64,000 nucleotides of DNA, from positions 257,250 to 321,249 of the forward strand of contig BCIH01000006.1 of NCBI GenBank assembly GCA_002897115.2, read 5' to 3'. Below the pieces are notes generated by a model, which had not been told where the DNA came from, made no database searches, and worked only from the letters and a program-made list of their open reading frames with translations. Made by a program: the position numbers and the translations under genes. Below are positions 34,403 through 43,289 of this stretch, in pieces (the stretch's first letter is position 1; each line of letters begins with the position of its first letter). The DNA is from Prototheca cutis (lineage: Eukaryota > Chlorophyta > Trebouxiophyceae > Chlorellales > Chlorellaceae).

Positions 34403-34741
34403 GGCCCCGACAGCTGCACCGCCCAAATCCCGCCACCAATTGCGCTGTAAAGGTATCGATGAATGCGAGAGGAATGAGAGGAATACCTTGGACTGAGGTG
34501 ATTCGATGTTGACATCCACACTTGATGATCCAGTTCCGTTCCACAATTTTTTTGGGGATCCCCGCACCCTCGGTTTGTGCCTTGCATGGCCCACAGATAT
34601 TCTCCCGCTGCGTACTGCTTCCCAACACATGGGCCGGCCAACTTCAGCCTCTTCCCCATCTTTTATATTTCGGTATAATTTAGGGTACATTTGTCAGTGT
34701 TTGAGGCGTGCTCCCGCCCGCGCGCGTGCCATCTCGGTGGC
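34403..34741. promoter_or_regulatory. Divergent upstream region, ClpR2 / organellar IF-2
   Basis: The right part is AT-rich, with TTTTATATTTCGGTATAATT at 34661-34680, about 60-80 bases upstream of the IF-2 ATG; a possible TATA-type element. Confidence 0.45.
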
Positions 34742-37700
34742 ATGCAGGGCCAGGTCGCCGGCACTGGCGCCAAGCCCGTGCCGGCCCTGCGACCCACGGG
34801 CAACCGCCTGCCGTTTCGCGCCGTCGTGATACCCCTGCGGAGACGCGAGGCTCTTTTCACAGGAACGCTGTGCCGAGCCGCCGTGGAAGCACCCCCGGCG
34901 GCGACTGATCACAGCCTGAGTAAGGTTGCCGACGGCTCCGACAAGCTCATAGCGCCGCCCAGGCGCCAGACCGCGCAGACTGTTCGCCAGACCGCGCCTA
35001 CCTTTGTGAGACCCAATGCCGGAAACAAGGAAAAGGCAGGGAATACGAAAGCTGCGCCGCCGCCTTGGCTGCAGCAACGACAAACGCTCCCCCGCAGCTT
35101 CAAGCCTGATGACGCCAGGAACGGCGCTGCGGCCAGGCAGGCAGGTGCACCGAGCTCCGGCTTTCCTGGTCTGCCTCGCCAGGCTGCAGCCAGGAGCCTG
35201 GACATCGCAGGGCATGGCGCCAGCACGATCAGACCGGGCCGACGGCCGCCACAGGGCCCGGCAGGCGCAGCGCAGTCCAACGGCGTCGCGCGGCCGGGAA
35301 CCAGGAACGGGCTGGCAACCAAGAACAGGACGCGGAATCCATTGCTGATGGGCCTTCCTTCCAAGGACAAGAATGGCCGGCCACTGCCCGGGAAGCCAGG
35401 TGTGAGGTGCTGAGCAAGTGTCGCTTATGTGTTCTTTTGTTTGTGGAGATTTGCCCGTGAAGTAGGTTGCGGCGATGTTCATCCTCACCCAATGGGGGAC
35501 CATGCTGCACATTCTGAATGGGGTTGATAGGGAGTTTGTAAGGGCCGGGCTTGTTCGGTCTTCTTGTCGTCCCCACCCACAGACCCGGTCTGGGTTGTGC
35601 TTGCTTCCCGCAGGCGCACCACCACCGCGCGGCTTGGCAGCCCGTGGGCCCCCTCCGCCGCCGTTTCGGAAGAAGGGTCTTCCGGCGGTCAACCTCGACG
35701 CGCGTCGGCGGGCTCGGCTACACCGCCGGTCGGACCGGAGGGAGGAAGAGAAGAGCAGGGCCGGGCTGGCCGAGGTGAGCGAGCGTCGGGGTGCACTGGA
35801 GTGAGGCTGTGAGGGTAGGGATGCCTGCCTGCTTGCCGCGGACTGTGGCTGTGATCCTGTGCATTTGTGCCTCCGGATGTTGAACTGCATGAGCTCTCTG
35901 GACCTTTTGACAACGGTCTTTTTTTTGAATTCCACCAAATCCCAGGACATTTTCGAGGTGGAGCCCGAGGGCATGACAGTGGTGCGGCTGGCGGAGATGC
36001 TGGCTGTGTCTGCAGCAGAAGTCGTCCTGCAACTGTACCAGAAGGGTGTCAAGGCCGTCATCACCTCGGTCTTGGACACGGATGCCGTCCGGCTTGTCGC
36101 AGAGGTCAGGCTTTCTCTTTTTCTGGGGTGTGTGTGTGTGTGTGTGTTTACAGTTTGGTGTGTGAAGATGGGGCAGTGGAGTTTCATGTGTCTTCCATCT
36201 TTCATGTTTCATGAGGCATGGGGTGGCTCAGAGGAGCAATGCCATGCTGAGCATGATGCTCATGACACTGCCATGCCCGTTGTTAGCCAGACCATGGACC
36301 CTGGTCATGGAGCGTTTTCTGGATGGATTTCGGGTTTTCTTGACGTGTGTTTAATGGCAAAAGAAGTAGTTATTAAATATGCACATTACCATGATATCTC
36401 CTGCTCTTGCCATGTCAACAACACAGGAGTATGGTGTCGATGTGCTGGACAAGGCGGCCGCAGACGTGACTGAGGCGGCGCGCAAGTCCACAACCCCAGG
36501 TAGCAATGGTGATTCCGGGGCTGCTGGTACGAGCGCCTACCCCCTGCTACCACGGCCACCCGTGGTGACGGTGATGGGCCACGTCGATCATGGCAAGACA
36601 ACGCTGTTAGATGCATTGCGGCGGAGCAGCGTCGCTGCGGGCGAAGCGGGCGGCATCACGCAGGCCATCGGCGCCTACACCTGCTCGCTCGACAACCTCG
36701 CATGTGGGTCTGCTGGTGGCGGGGGTGATGAAGTCGATGGTATCAACGGCGCTGTGGATATGAGCGGAGCAGATGCTGATGACGACAGCGACAATGACCT
36801 TGACGACACGTCTGCGGCCCTCGTGCGGGCAGTGACCTTCCTCGACACTCCCGGGCACGAGGCGTTTGGCGCGATGCGGGCGCGGGGTGCACGTGCCACG
36901 GACATTGTGGTGCTTGTGGTTGCGGCTGACGAGGGGGTCCGGCCTCAGACCGTGGAGGCGCTGGCGCATGCTCGGGCTGCGGGCGTTCCCGTCGTCGCGG
37001 CGCTGAGCAAGTGCGATCGCGCGGAGGCCGATCCGGAGCGCGTGAGGGGGGAACTGGCCGCGCATGACTGCGTGCCCGAGGCCTGGGGGGGGACCGTACC
37101 GGTGGTCGAGACGTCGGCCCGGACCGGCGCCGGGCTAACTGAGTTGGTAGAGTCGCTGCTCTTGGTCGCGGAGCTGGAGGAGCCCCGCGCCCGCACGGCG
37201 GGGCCCGCCCGCGGCATCGTGCTCGACGGCGCCGTCGACCCTCGCCGAGGAACGGTGGCCTCGCTGCTGGTGCAGGAGGGCACATTGCGGGTTGGCGACG
37301 CCGTTTCTGCCGGTGCGGCACATGGTCGTGTCCGTGCCATGAGCGGCGCAGACGGCCAGTCGCTTGACACCGCGGGGCCCTCTACTGCGGTGCAGATCAC
37401 AGGCCTGGGGTCTGTGCCCGTCGCGGGTGACGGCTTTGCCGTGCACGCCGATGAGCCTGCTGCGCGTGCTGCGGCAGAGACGGCTGCACAGAAGCTCCGC
37501 GAACGGCGACTCGACGAGCTTGCCGCCTCCGGCGGCACTGTCCATGCTGCTGTTGACTCGGGGGAGCACAGTCATAGTCCTGGTGGCAGCAGAGGAGCAG
37601 GAGCATCTACCGACGAGTCGCCGTCAACAGCAATGCACCCGAGCCTCGCTCGCTTGGTGGCCGAACGCGGCCTGCACGCATCCTCCAGCCCCGGCGCCGG

Positions 37701-38394
37701 AACACAAACGCTCGCTGGCCTCTTGGCGCGGCCGGCCTCGCAGCATGCCTTGCCCCACCCTCACCCGACAACAATGCTCAATCTCGTCGTGAAAACCGAC
37801 TCGAGCGGCGCGGCCGAGGCGGCGCGGTCGGCGCTGCAAAATCTGGCGCAAGGCTGCACTGGAAATGGGGGAACGAGCACAGGCCTTCGCCTGCTCCTGG
37901 TGGCTCCAGGGCGTGTGACAGCGAGCGACATCGACTTGGCGCACGCCGCAGGAGGTGCGGTGCTGGGGTTCCAGACCCGAGTCGACTCTGGAGCGGCGGC
38001 CGCCGCTGTGCGGTACCGCGTCCCCGTCAGTACCCACGCCGTCATCTACGACATGCTCGATGCGGTACGCAATGCTTTAGAAAGCACGGCGGCCAGGGGA
38101 CCCGAGGTCGTGACCGCCGGCGAGGCGATCGTCAAAGCCGTGTTTGGCAGCGGGCGGCGGCGCGCCGCAGGGTGCGTGGTGACCGAGGGTGTGCTGCACC
38201 GTGGCGGCGCGGTACGAGTCTGGCGAGGCGAAAAGCTCCTGTTCCAGGGGGACCTGGAGTCGCTGCGAAGGGAGAAGGAAGACGTGTCCTCCGTGCCCGC
38301 GGGGACCGAGTGCGGCGTCGCGCTGCCAGACTTCGCAGACTGGCAGGAAGGGGACCGCCTGGAGGAGCTCAGGCTCGCGAGTGATGACGCCTGA
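34742..38394 (+). CDS. infB: Organellar (probably plastid) translation initiation factor IF-2
   Basis: Four exons, 34742-35399, 35614-35774, 35946-36104 and 36427-38394, 981 residues, phases consistent. IF-2 is the GTPase that places initiator tRNA on the bacterial-type ribosome. The first 60 residues are rich in Arg/Ala/Ser and look like a transit peptide; a long low-complexity N-terminal region follows. The IF2-N motif ([20 protein letters not shown]) and the G domain are clear: G1 GHVDHGKTT (about residue 376), G2 [12 protein letters not shown]3 [15 protein letters not shown] (about 465). G4 reads SKCD (about 519) instead of NKxD, and G5 is ETSARTG. A 40-residue Gly/Asp-rich insert separates G2 from G3. 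Domains II-IV follow, ending with the conserved C-terminal barrel. Plastid rather than mitochondrial location is inference. Confidence 0.93.
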
Positions 38395-38933
38395 GCGCCG
38401 TTTTGTTAAAATGACAAAGGGGGGTCACGAGCTGTTCTTTGCAGGGCCTAGTGAGTCGGTCTGCGCCAGATCTCTCCCTCCAAAATATAAAGGCCGGCGC
38501 GCCGGTGCACTGACGCTGCGATATGCCTGCCATTGTCGCACGAGCTGTCGGGGCCCCCCGGCCCCTGGCGGGTCCTTGCTACCCCATGGCACATGCACCC
38601 TTGCTCAGTAATACACACCTTCTTCACCTTGTTTCATACACAAACACACACCAACTTGTTGAGTGCACTGTACTGTATGCGGCGGTGTGCATGCTGCATC
38701 CAGGGTTCTCTGAGTGTTGTCGGGCAGGAAGTCGGCAGGAAGCTGCCTGGCTTCCTCCCACTGGCACGCTGCCCTATCTGCGGTTGTCCTCTTGTGAGCC
38801 CATCACCATGACGTTGCCGCGTCTGTCCCATGGGACAGCGCGTTTGCTGGAATCAGATTGCAAGCCAGCGACATTACCACAAGGAGGAGGGGTTTGCGAA
38901 CCGCGACAGGTTGCAACACCAACAGGTTCGTTC
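38395..38933. other. Convergent intergenic region
   Basis: IF-2 and the coiled-coil gene converge here. No feature was recognised. Confidence 0.4.
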
Positions 38934-39668
38934 TCATCGAGGCGACGCTTTGCCGCCGCCCTCCCCCACGCCCATGGACAGTGCAGATATCACAGTCTCC
39001 AGCTCCTGGATCGTTTGGTTCTTCTCGAGCAGCGCGTCGTGATGCAGCTCGAAGATCTTGGCGTTGCTTTCCACGATGCTCTCCAGCTCCTGCACACGGG
39101 AGTCGGCTTCCCGCCGAGCCGCTTCGCTCGCTGCCAGCGATGCCCGGGCCTCAGCCAGCATCCGTTCCAGGGCTTGGATCCGCGTTTGCAGCGCCTGAAC
39201 ACGTTTTGGGGAGCTGGGGCTTTCAATAGGAGTGTCAATTCAGCCTGCAGAGGACAACATCTCATGTCTGGTGGCCGGCCAGTACACTGCAGCAGAGCAT
39301 GCCACCCACCCCTGCTCCCCCAATCCTCAAACGACGCAGCAAAGCACGCGTCCAATAAACATAACCAAAAACGCGTTTCTGACCATGTGAGCTTGCTGTT
39401 GCTTGCTGGCTGGGACCGCGCTCTGCCATTCCGTGGCGTCCAGGTACAGAGCTCCTTCCAGCGTGCGCTCCAGCCTCTGGCACCGATCCTCCGCCCCGTC
39501 TATGTTTTGCAGCGCGATCTGCCACCGAGATTCCAAAGGCTCTGCAGGATCTTCCGGTTCCCGATTCCTGCGCTGTGTCTGGGAGGCTGTGCGCGACAGG
39601 TCCTGCATGGTCAAGCTAAGCGCCTCGGCGCCCTGGAATGTCACGGAAGGTCCTCTGCTCGGGATCAT
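38934..39668 (-). CDS. Small coiled-coil protein of unknown function
   Basis: Two minus-strand exons, 39668-39384 and 39194-38934, 181 residues. I do not recognise the family. The N-terminal 95 residues are polar with a predicted helix (ALQNIDGAEDRCQRLERTLE). Exon 2 is an almost continuous amphipathic coiled coil (LERMLAEARASLAASEAARR, then VQELESIVESNAKIFELHHD) and the protein ends in a Gly-rich basic tail. The start ATG at 39668 is the first in frame, but an acceptor-like TTACAG just upstream leaves room for an additional 5' exon. It is divergent from the TPR gene. Both exon phase and codon use support it as a gene; function is open. Confidence 0.6.
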
Positions 39669-39983
39669 GGCCGCCACGTCCCTGCTGTAATGCAAGAATG
39701 TCCTCTACAATTGCAAATGTGAGCATGCGATCGACTCGACCACGAGAAGTGAAACGCGCTGCGCTCTCCTTCCGCGAGGTTGGGCTTGGGAACATCTTTG
39801 CGCAGCAAACTCGGCCAGGCGGTTGCGGAGGTGGTCCATCCGCCGGACGCCCAGGGAATGGGAGCGGTCACGATGGCCCGGCAAGACCCGATCACACCCC
39901 GTGCGCTTTCATACTCAGTTCGCATGCTCATGTAATGGACTTGAAAGTCGACTGAGGCCGTGCCATGTGCTAGATTGCGACAG
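39669..39983. promoter_or_regulatory. Divergent upstream region, coiled-coil / TPR genes
   Basis: A 315-base spacer; it may include a further 5' exon of the minus-strand gene, since an open frame with a YMSMRTEYESARGVIG stretch runs through it. Confidence 0.35.
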
Positions 39984-40632
39984 ATGGAGGGCACTGCGGT
40001 GGGCTCTCCTTGGGCGCAGCTCTCCAAGCACGCAGGGCCAGGGCCCTTGGTGAGTGCTGGAATTGCGCCGTGGCCTGCTCGGAACCACATTGCCCAGCAA
40101 TCTTGTAGGGTGAATACTAATTTTCTATGTGTCTTTAAGATGCTGCTCCTGCCAAGCATATGTTGTTTGAGGGAAAGCATCAGGCCTCCCTTCCTCCCAC
40201 ACCCGCTGCACCTGCCAGGCCAAGCTAAGCCTGGTGGGTCCTGTACAGCAGCATGTGAGCCGGGCACTGCTGGCCACACGCCTGGGTGACCACGCCACGG
40301 CAGAACGCCTGCTCACAGCGGCCCTGGACTGCTCCCCCGGACTGCGGGAGCTGCACGAAGCCCGGGCCACAGCCCGCCTGCACCTGCGGAATGCGGAGGG
40401 TGCAATGGAAGACGCGAGGGCCTGCCTGGCGGTAGATCCCGGCTGGGCCCGGGGCTGGGTACGGCTGGGCGCCGCGCAGCTGAGCCTGGGCCACCCTCGC
40501 GCGGCGCTGTCTGCATTTGAAAGGGCAGTGCGGCTGGACCCGGCCTCGGGAGAGGCCCAGACGGGCCACGCCCTGGCTGCCGCGGCGCTCGAGGCTCAGG
40601 GCGATCGCAGGGCCGCCCAGTACGACTGCTGA
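39984..40632 (+). CDS. Small TPR-repeat protein
   Basis: Two exons, 39984-40049 and 40219-40632, 159 residues. Exon 2 contains about three consecutive tetratricopeptide repeats: SRALLATRLGDHATAERLLT, LHEARATARLHLRNAEGAME and WVRLGAAQLSLGHPRAALSA, the last followed by FERAVRLDP. TPRs are helical protein-binding scaffolds; no catalytic domain is present, so partner and process are unknown. The short N-terminal exon (MEGTAVGSPWAQLSKHAGPG) has a good GTGAGT donor and the join keeps phase. The protein is short for the superfamily and might be an adaptor or co-chaperone. Confidence 0.68.
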
Positions 40633-40908
40633 CCTGGAACGACCGTGTTTCCCCCCCCCGGTGTCTGATCTTGGGCCTGCTACGTGTCGTATCGATGACT
40701 GCCCGCTCACTGGTCTGCGAGAAGGGGCATCGGAATGTTCTCCTGTCTGTCAACCCAACCGGCCTGTCGTGGAACCGCATGACTGAACTGTACTTTTCTA
40801 TCAGGACCGTTCCACATCGACGAGTTGCTCTTCCTTTGTGAGCGAGGACCACGGCAGAGCAGTGCAGGGAAGGAACCTTGAGTCAGAGTCAGATCCTCCA
40901 TCTCTGCC

Positions 40909-41085
40909 TCAAGCAGTCACCGCAGCCTTGAGTGGCGCAGCAGTAAGGGACAAGCGCCCCACGTGCGCCAGCATGGTGTCACGAAGAAACTGTGAGATGG
41001 CACGGCAACCATTGCAGGCCAGATCCACCACCTCCTCAAACACATCCATGGGCAGCCTGTGCGTTTTTTTGTTGTTGTTGTTGTT

Positions 41086-41116
<31 letters not shown>

Positions 41117-42262
41117 GTTAGGAAAGATGATGTCATGTGCCCCGGTTGTGGAGATCAAAATTTCCCTCTCGTGCCATATGCCCCCAGTGTGCAGCATCCC
41201 AGGAGTCAACAGTTTCCATGTCAGCAAACCAAAGTGTCAATCAGGGCAGGCCCCACAACACCAAGGACTCACTTGTTATCAGCTTGGAGCAGGAGCACTT
41301 GGTCTAGACCCGTCTGGAGGGCGACGGCGATGTCGGGCCCACCGGCCGAATCCTCGACGTAATTGAGATCCAGCAGCGCCGTGTCGTCCAGCCGGCCCGC
41401 GGCACAGGCAGCCAGCGTGTCGCGCATGGGGATGCCCGCGTCAGCCAGCGCCAGGAAGGCCGCATTGATGGCTGCACACCGCGTGCCACCGTCCGCCTGG
41501 ATCACCTGTGATAATGGTCGGGGGTCTCGCCGTGTTGTGGGTTGATTTTTCTTTTTTCAAAGAAATGTATCTATAGTTCTACATCCATAAGAAAAGAAAC
41601 AATCCCTTTGGGCCCCTACACACACACTCACACAAAAAAGAAACAAAAAATTGTACCTGGACATAGACGTCTATTTGGGTGCGGGGGAGCAGCTCGGTGA
41701 GGATGTTCTGCTCCAGTGTGTTGCCGATGGCCAGCGAGATCTCAGATGCCCTGCGGTCCGTCTTGCCCCGCCGCCGCCGCTCGCCTGAAGATACATGGGT
41801 GCATTGGCAAAGGGCGTGGACATGCAGCCGCGTGCGCAGGGCGGGAGGCCTGCCCACTTTCCTGGGAATGGAATGTCGTGACACCCGCCCACCATTGCTG
41901 CTGCTGCCCCCAACACCACCACTCTCCCCAACCTGTGCTGAATGCCGCCATGGAGTACTCGCACCGAACAATGGCCTTGGAAGTGTCTGCCTGGGAGCGA
42001 GACCCGGCCTCCCGGGGACCGTACACCGCGGCTAGCACCTACAGGTAATGGGGGACCCCTGCGCAGTGAGCACTGGTGTCCAGAACACGGGGTCTCGCGG
42101 GCAATCACGCCTTCAGCCAGCCATTCGAACCTTTGTATTTCCCATTTCGAACGTCGCCGAGCCATCGGCCGAGGCCAGCACGCTCATCTCGGCCCGCAGT
42201 TGCCGAATCTCGTTGGCTCGGCGGCCATCGAGCCGCAGACCCACCGCATTCACGTACTCCAT
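40909..42262 (-). CDS. RRP41: RNA exosome core subunit RRP41 (RNase PH-like)
   Basis: Five minus-strand exons, 42262-42131, 42038-41933, 41784-41657, 41505-41273 and 41056-40909, give 248 residues, the standard length. RRP41 is part of the hexameric RNase PH ring of the nuclear and cytoplasmic exosome. Diagnostic stretches are MEYVNAVGLRLDGRRANEIR, SADGSATFEMGNTK, VYGPREAGSRSQAD, CEYSMAAFST, LPRTQIDVYVQVIQADGGTR and LLDLNYVEDSAGGPDIAVAL. RRP41 of plants retains phosphorolytic activity, while that of animals and yeast does not; activity here cannot be decided by eye. A TATATAA element lies at 42286-42292, very close to the ATG. Intron 4 ends in a C23-A12 tract followed by CAA repeats. Confidence 0.96.
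41084..41118 (-). repeat. C23-A12 compound homopolymer upstream of a 3' splice site
   Basis: On the gene's strand 23 C are followed by 12 A, then CAA repeats and the exon 5 acceptor of RRP41. It has the same design as the tract in FAS1-B intron 2. Confidence 0.7.
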
Positions 42263-42821
42263 GAAACTTCGCTCTTGCGCAGAAATTATATAAACTTGCT
42301 ATGTTTCGTATACTCATGTCACTATGAAGTGGGCGCATGTGCTGAACATTTGTGCACAACGGCATCGGTGAGGAGGACCCCATTTTTGTTGCTCGGAACA
42401 TTTCCCCAGTGCATGCAGCCACAGGGCTGGTACTTGGTCGGCGCGCAGGCACACGGCCTACCAGGACGTCGTTTCTCTGGCCCCCGCCGTTGTTGATGGG
42501 CTATTCTGCATGTACACCGTAGTTGTCGTATCGTTGGGCTGTGATGAACAACACCTCTGGAGGGTTTGGGCCCGTTGTGCCTGAAACAGGGTTCGCCCTG
42601 ACCACACACGGGACCACTCGCTCTTCCACGCTGGACGGGCTTGCCAATGCGCTGTCCACACTACCGGGGGGGGTGGCAGGTTCATAACACGTTCCGAGGC
42701 AGCACCGCGACGTTGTACAATACGACGTTCACGGGCATTCGTGCTTGATAAACCCACAAAAAATCCATTTTGGGAGGAAAGTGTGGCAGGCTGTGAGGCG
42801 AACGCCCTCGCGCGCGACGCA
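42263..42821. other. Intergenic region, RRP41 to permuted tRNA-Ile
   Basis: Contains the TATATAA element of RRP41 at 42286-42292. No further gene was recognised. Confidence 0.4.
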
Positions 42822-42930
42822 AGCCGGAAGTCCTGGGTTCGAGCCCCAGTAGGGACAGCCAGGGACACCGTGCTCCCTCACCTCCGTGTCCCGTCCCTAT
42901 AGATCAGTCGGTTAGATCATCGGTCTTATG
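42822..42930 (+). tRNA. trnI-UAU: Circularly permuted tRNA-Ile(UAU): 3' half precedes 5' half
   Basis: The 3' half (42822-42857) lies before the 5' half (42893-42930), with a 35-base spacer. Rejoined, they form a full cloverleaf. The acceptor stem GTCCCTA (42893-42899) pairs perfectly with TAGGGAC (42850-42856); discriminator A42857. The D stem is GATC/GATC (42902-42905 with 42915-42918). The T arm is CTGGG (42833-42837), loop TTCGAGC, CCCAG (42845-42849). The anticodon stem TCGGT (42920-42924) pairs with GCCGG (42823-42827) using G-U at both ends. U33 is 42926, the anticodon TAT is 42927-42929, G37 is 42930 and A38 is 42822. The flanks TGCG (42931-42934) and CGCA (42818-42821) are complementary, extending a helix across the splice junction as expected for endonuclease processing. 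Five Ts follow at 42944. Confidence 0.93.
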
Positions 42931-42943
42931 TGCGATCCTGTCC

Positions 42944-42948
42944 TTTTT
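42944..42948 (+). terminator. Pol III T-tract after permuted tRNA-Ile
   Basis: Five Ts 14 bases after the end of the 5' half, consistent with RNA polymerase III termination of the permuted precursor. Confidence 0.65.
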
Positions 42949-43289
42949 GAGTTTCACATATAACGCTCAGTCTGTCCCTATGGCGCCGTCTCCTGTTTTC
43001 CCGCTAAAACACTCCTCACTGTCCTGGCGGCATGCGTGAGCTCGGCTTGAAAGAAAGACAGACGCGGGGTCAGTCTCGCCGCGGGCGTCAATATGCAGCT
43101 ACAGCACAAGAACATGTGCCACCTGGCAAGAAAAATGTATCCTCACGATCTCAAAAATGCCGCCTCCTCACTGGGATGGGCAGGCTTTTATTATATTGGT
43201 TGCCCACTTGCTGTGGCGGGAACGGCAGCATGCGACCAGTGCCCGCTGGAGCGATGGTTCGCAACCGCTCCCCGACAGACACACACATA
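42949..43289. other. Intergenic region
   Basis: Follows the tRNA-Ile terminator and includes the 3' flank of the NifS-like gene. No feature was recognised. Confidence 0.4.

Noticed and set aside
36111..36426. IF-2 ORF extension through intron 3 upstream of 36427
   Set aside because: The frame stays open by chance, but a GTCAGG donor at 36105 and an ACACAG acceptor at 36421-36426 keep phase and restore the conserved IF-2 sequence.
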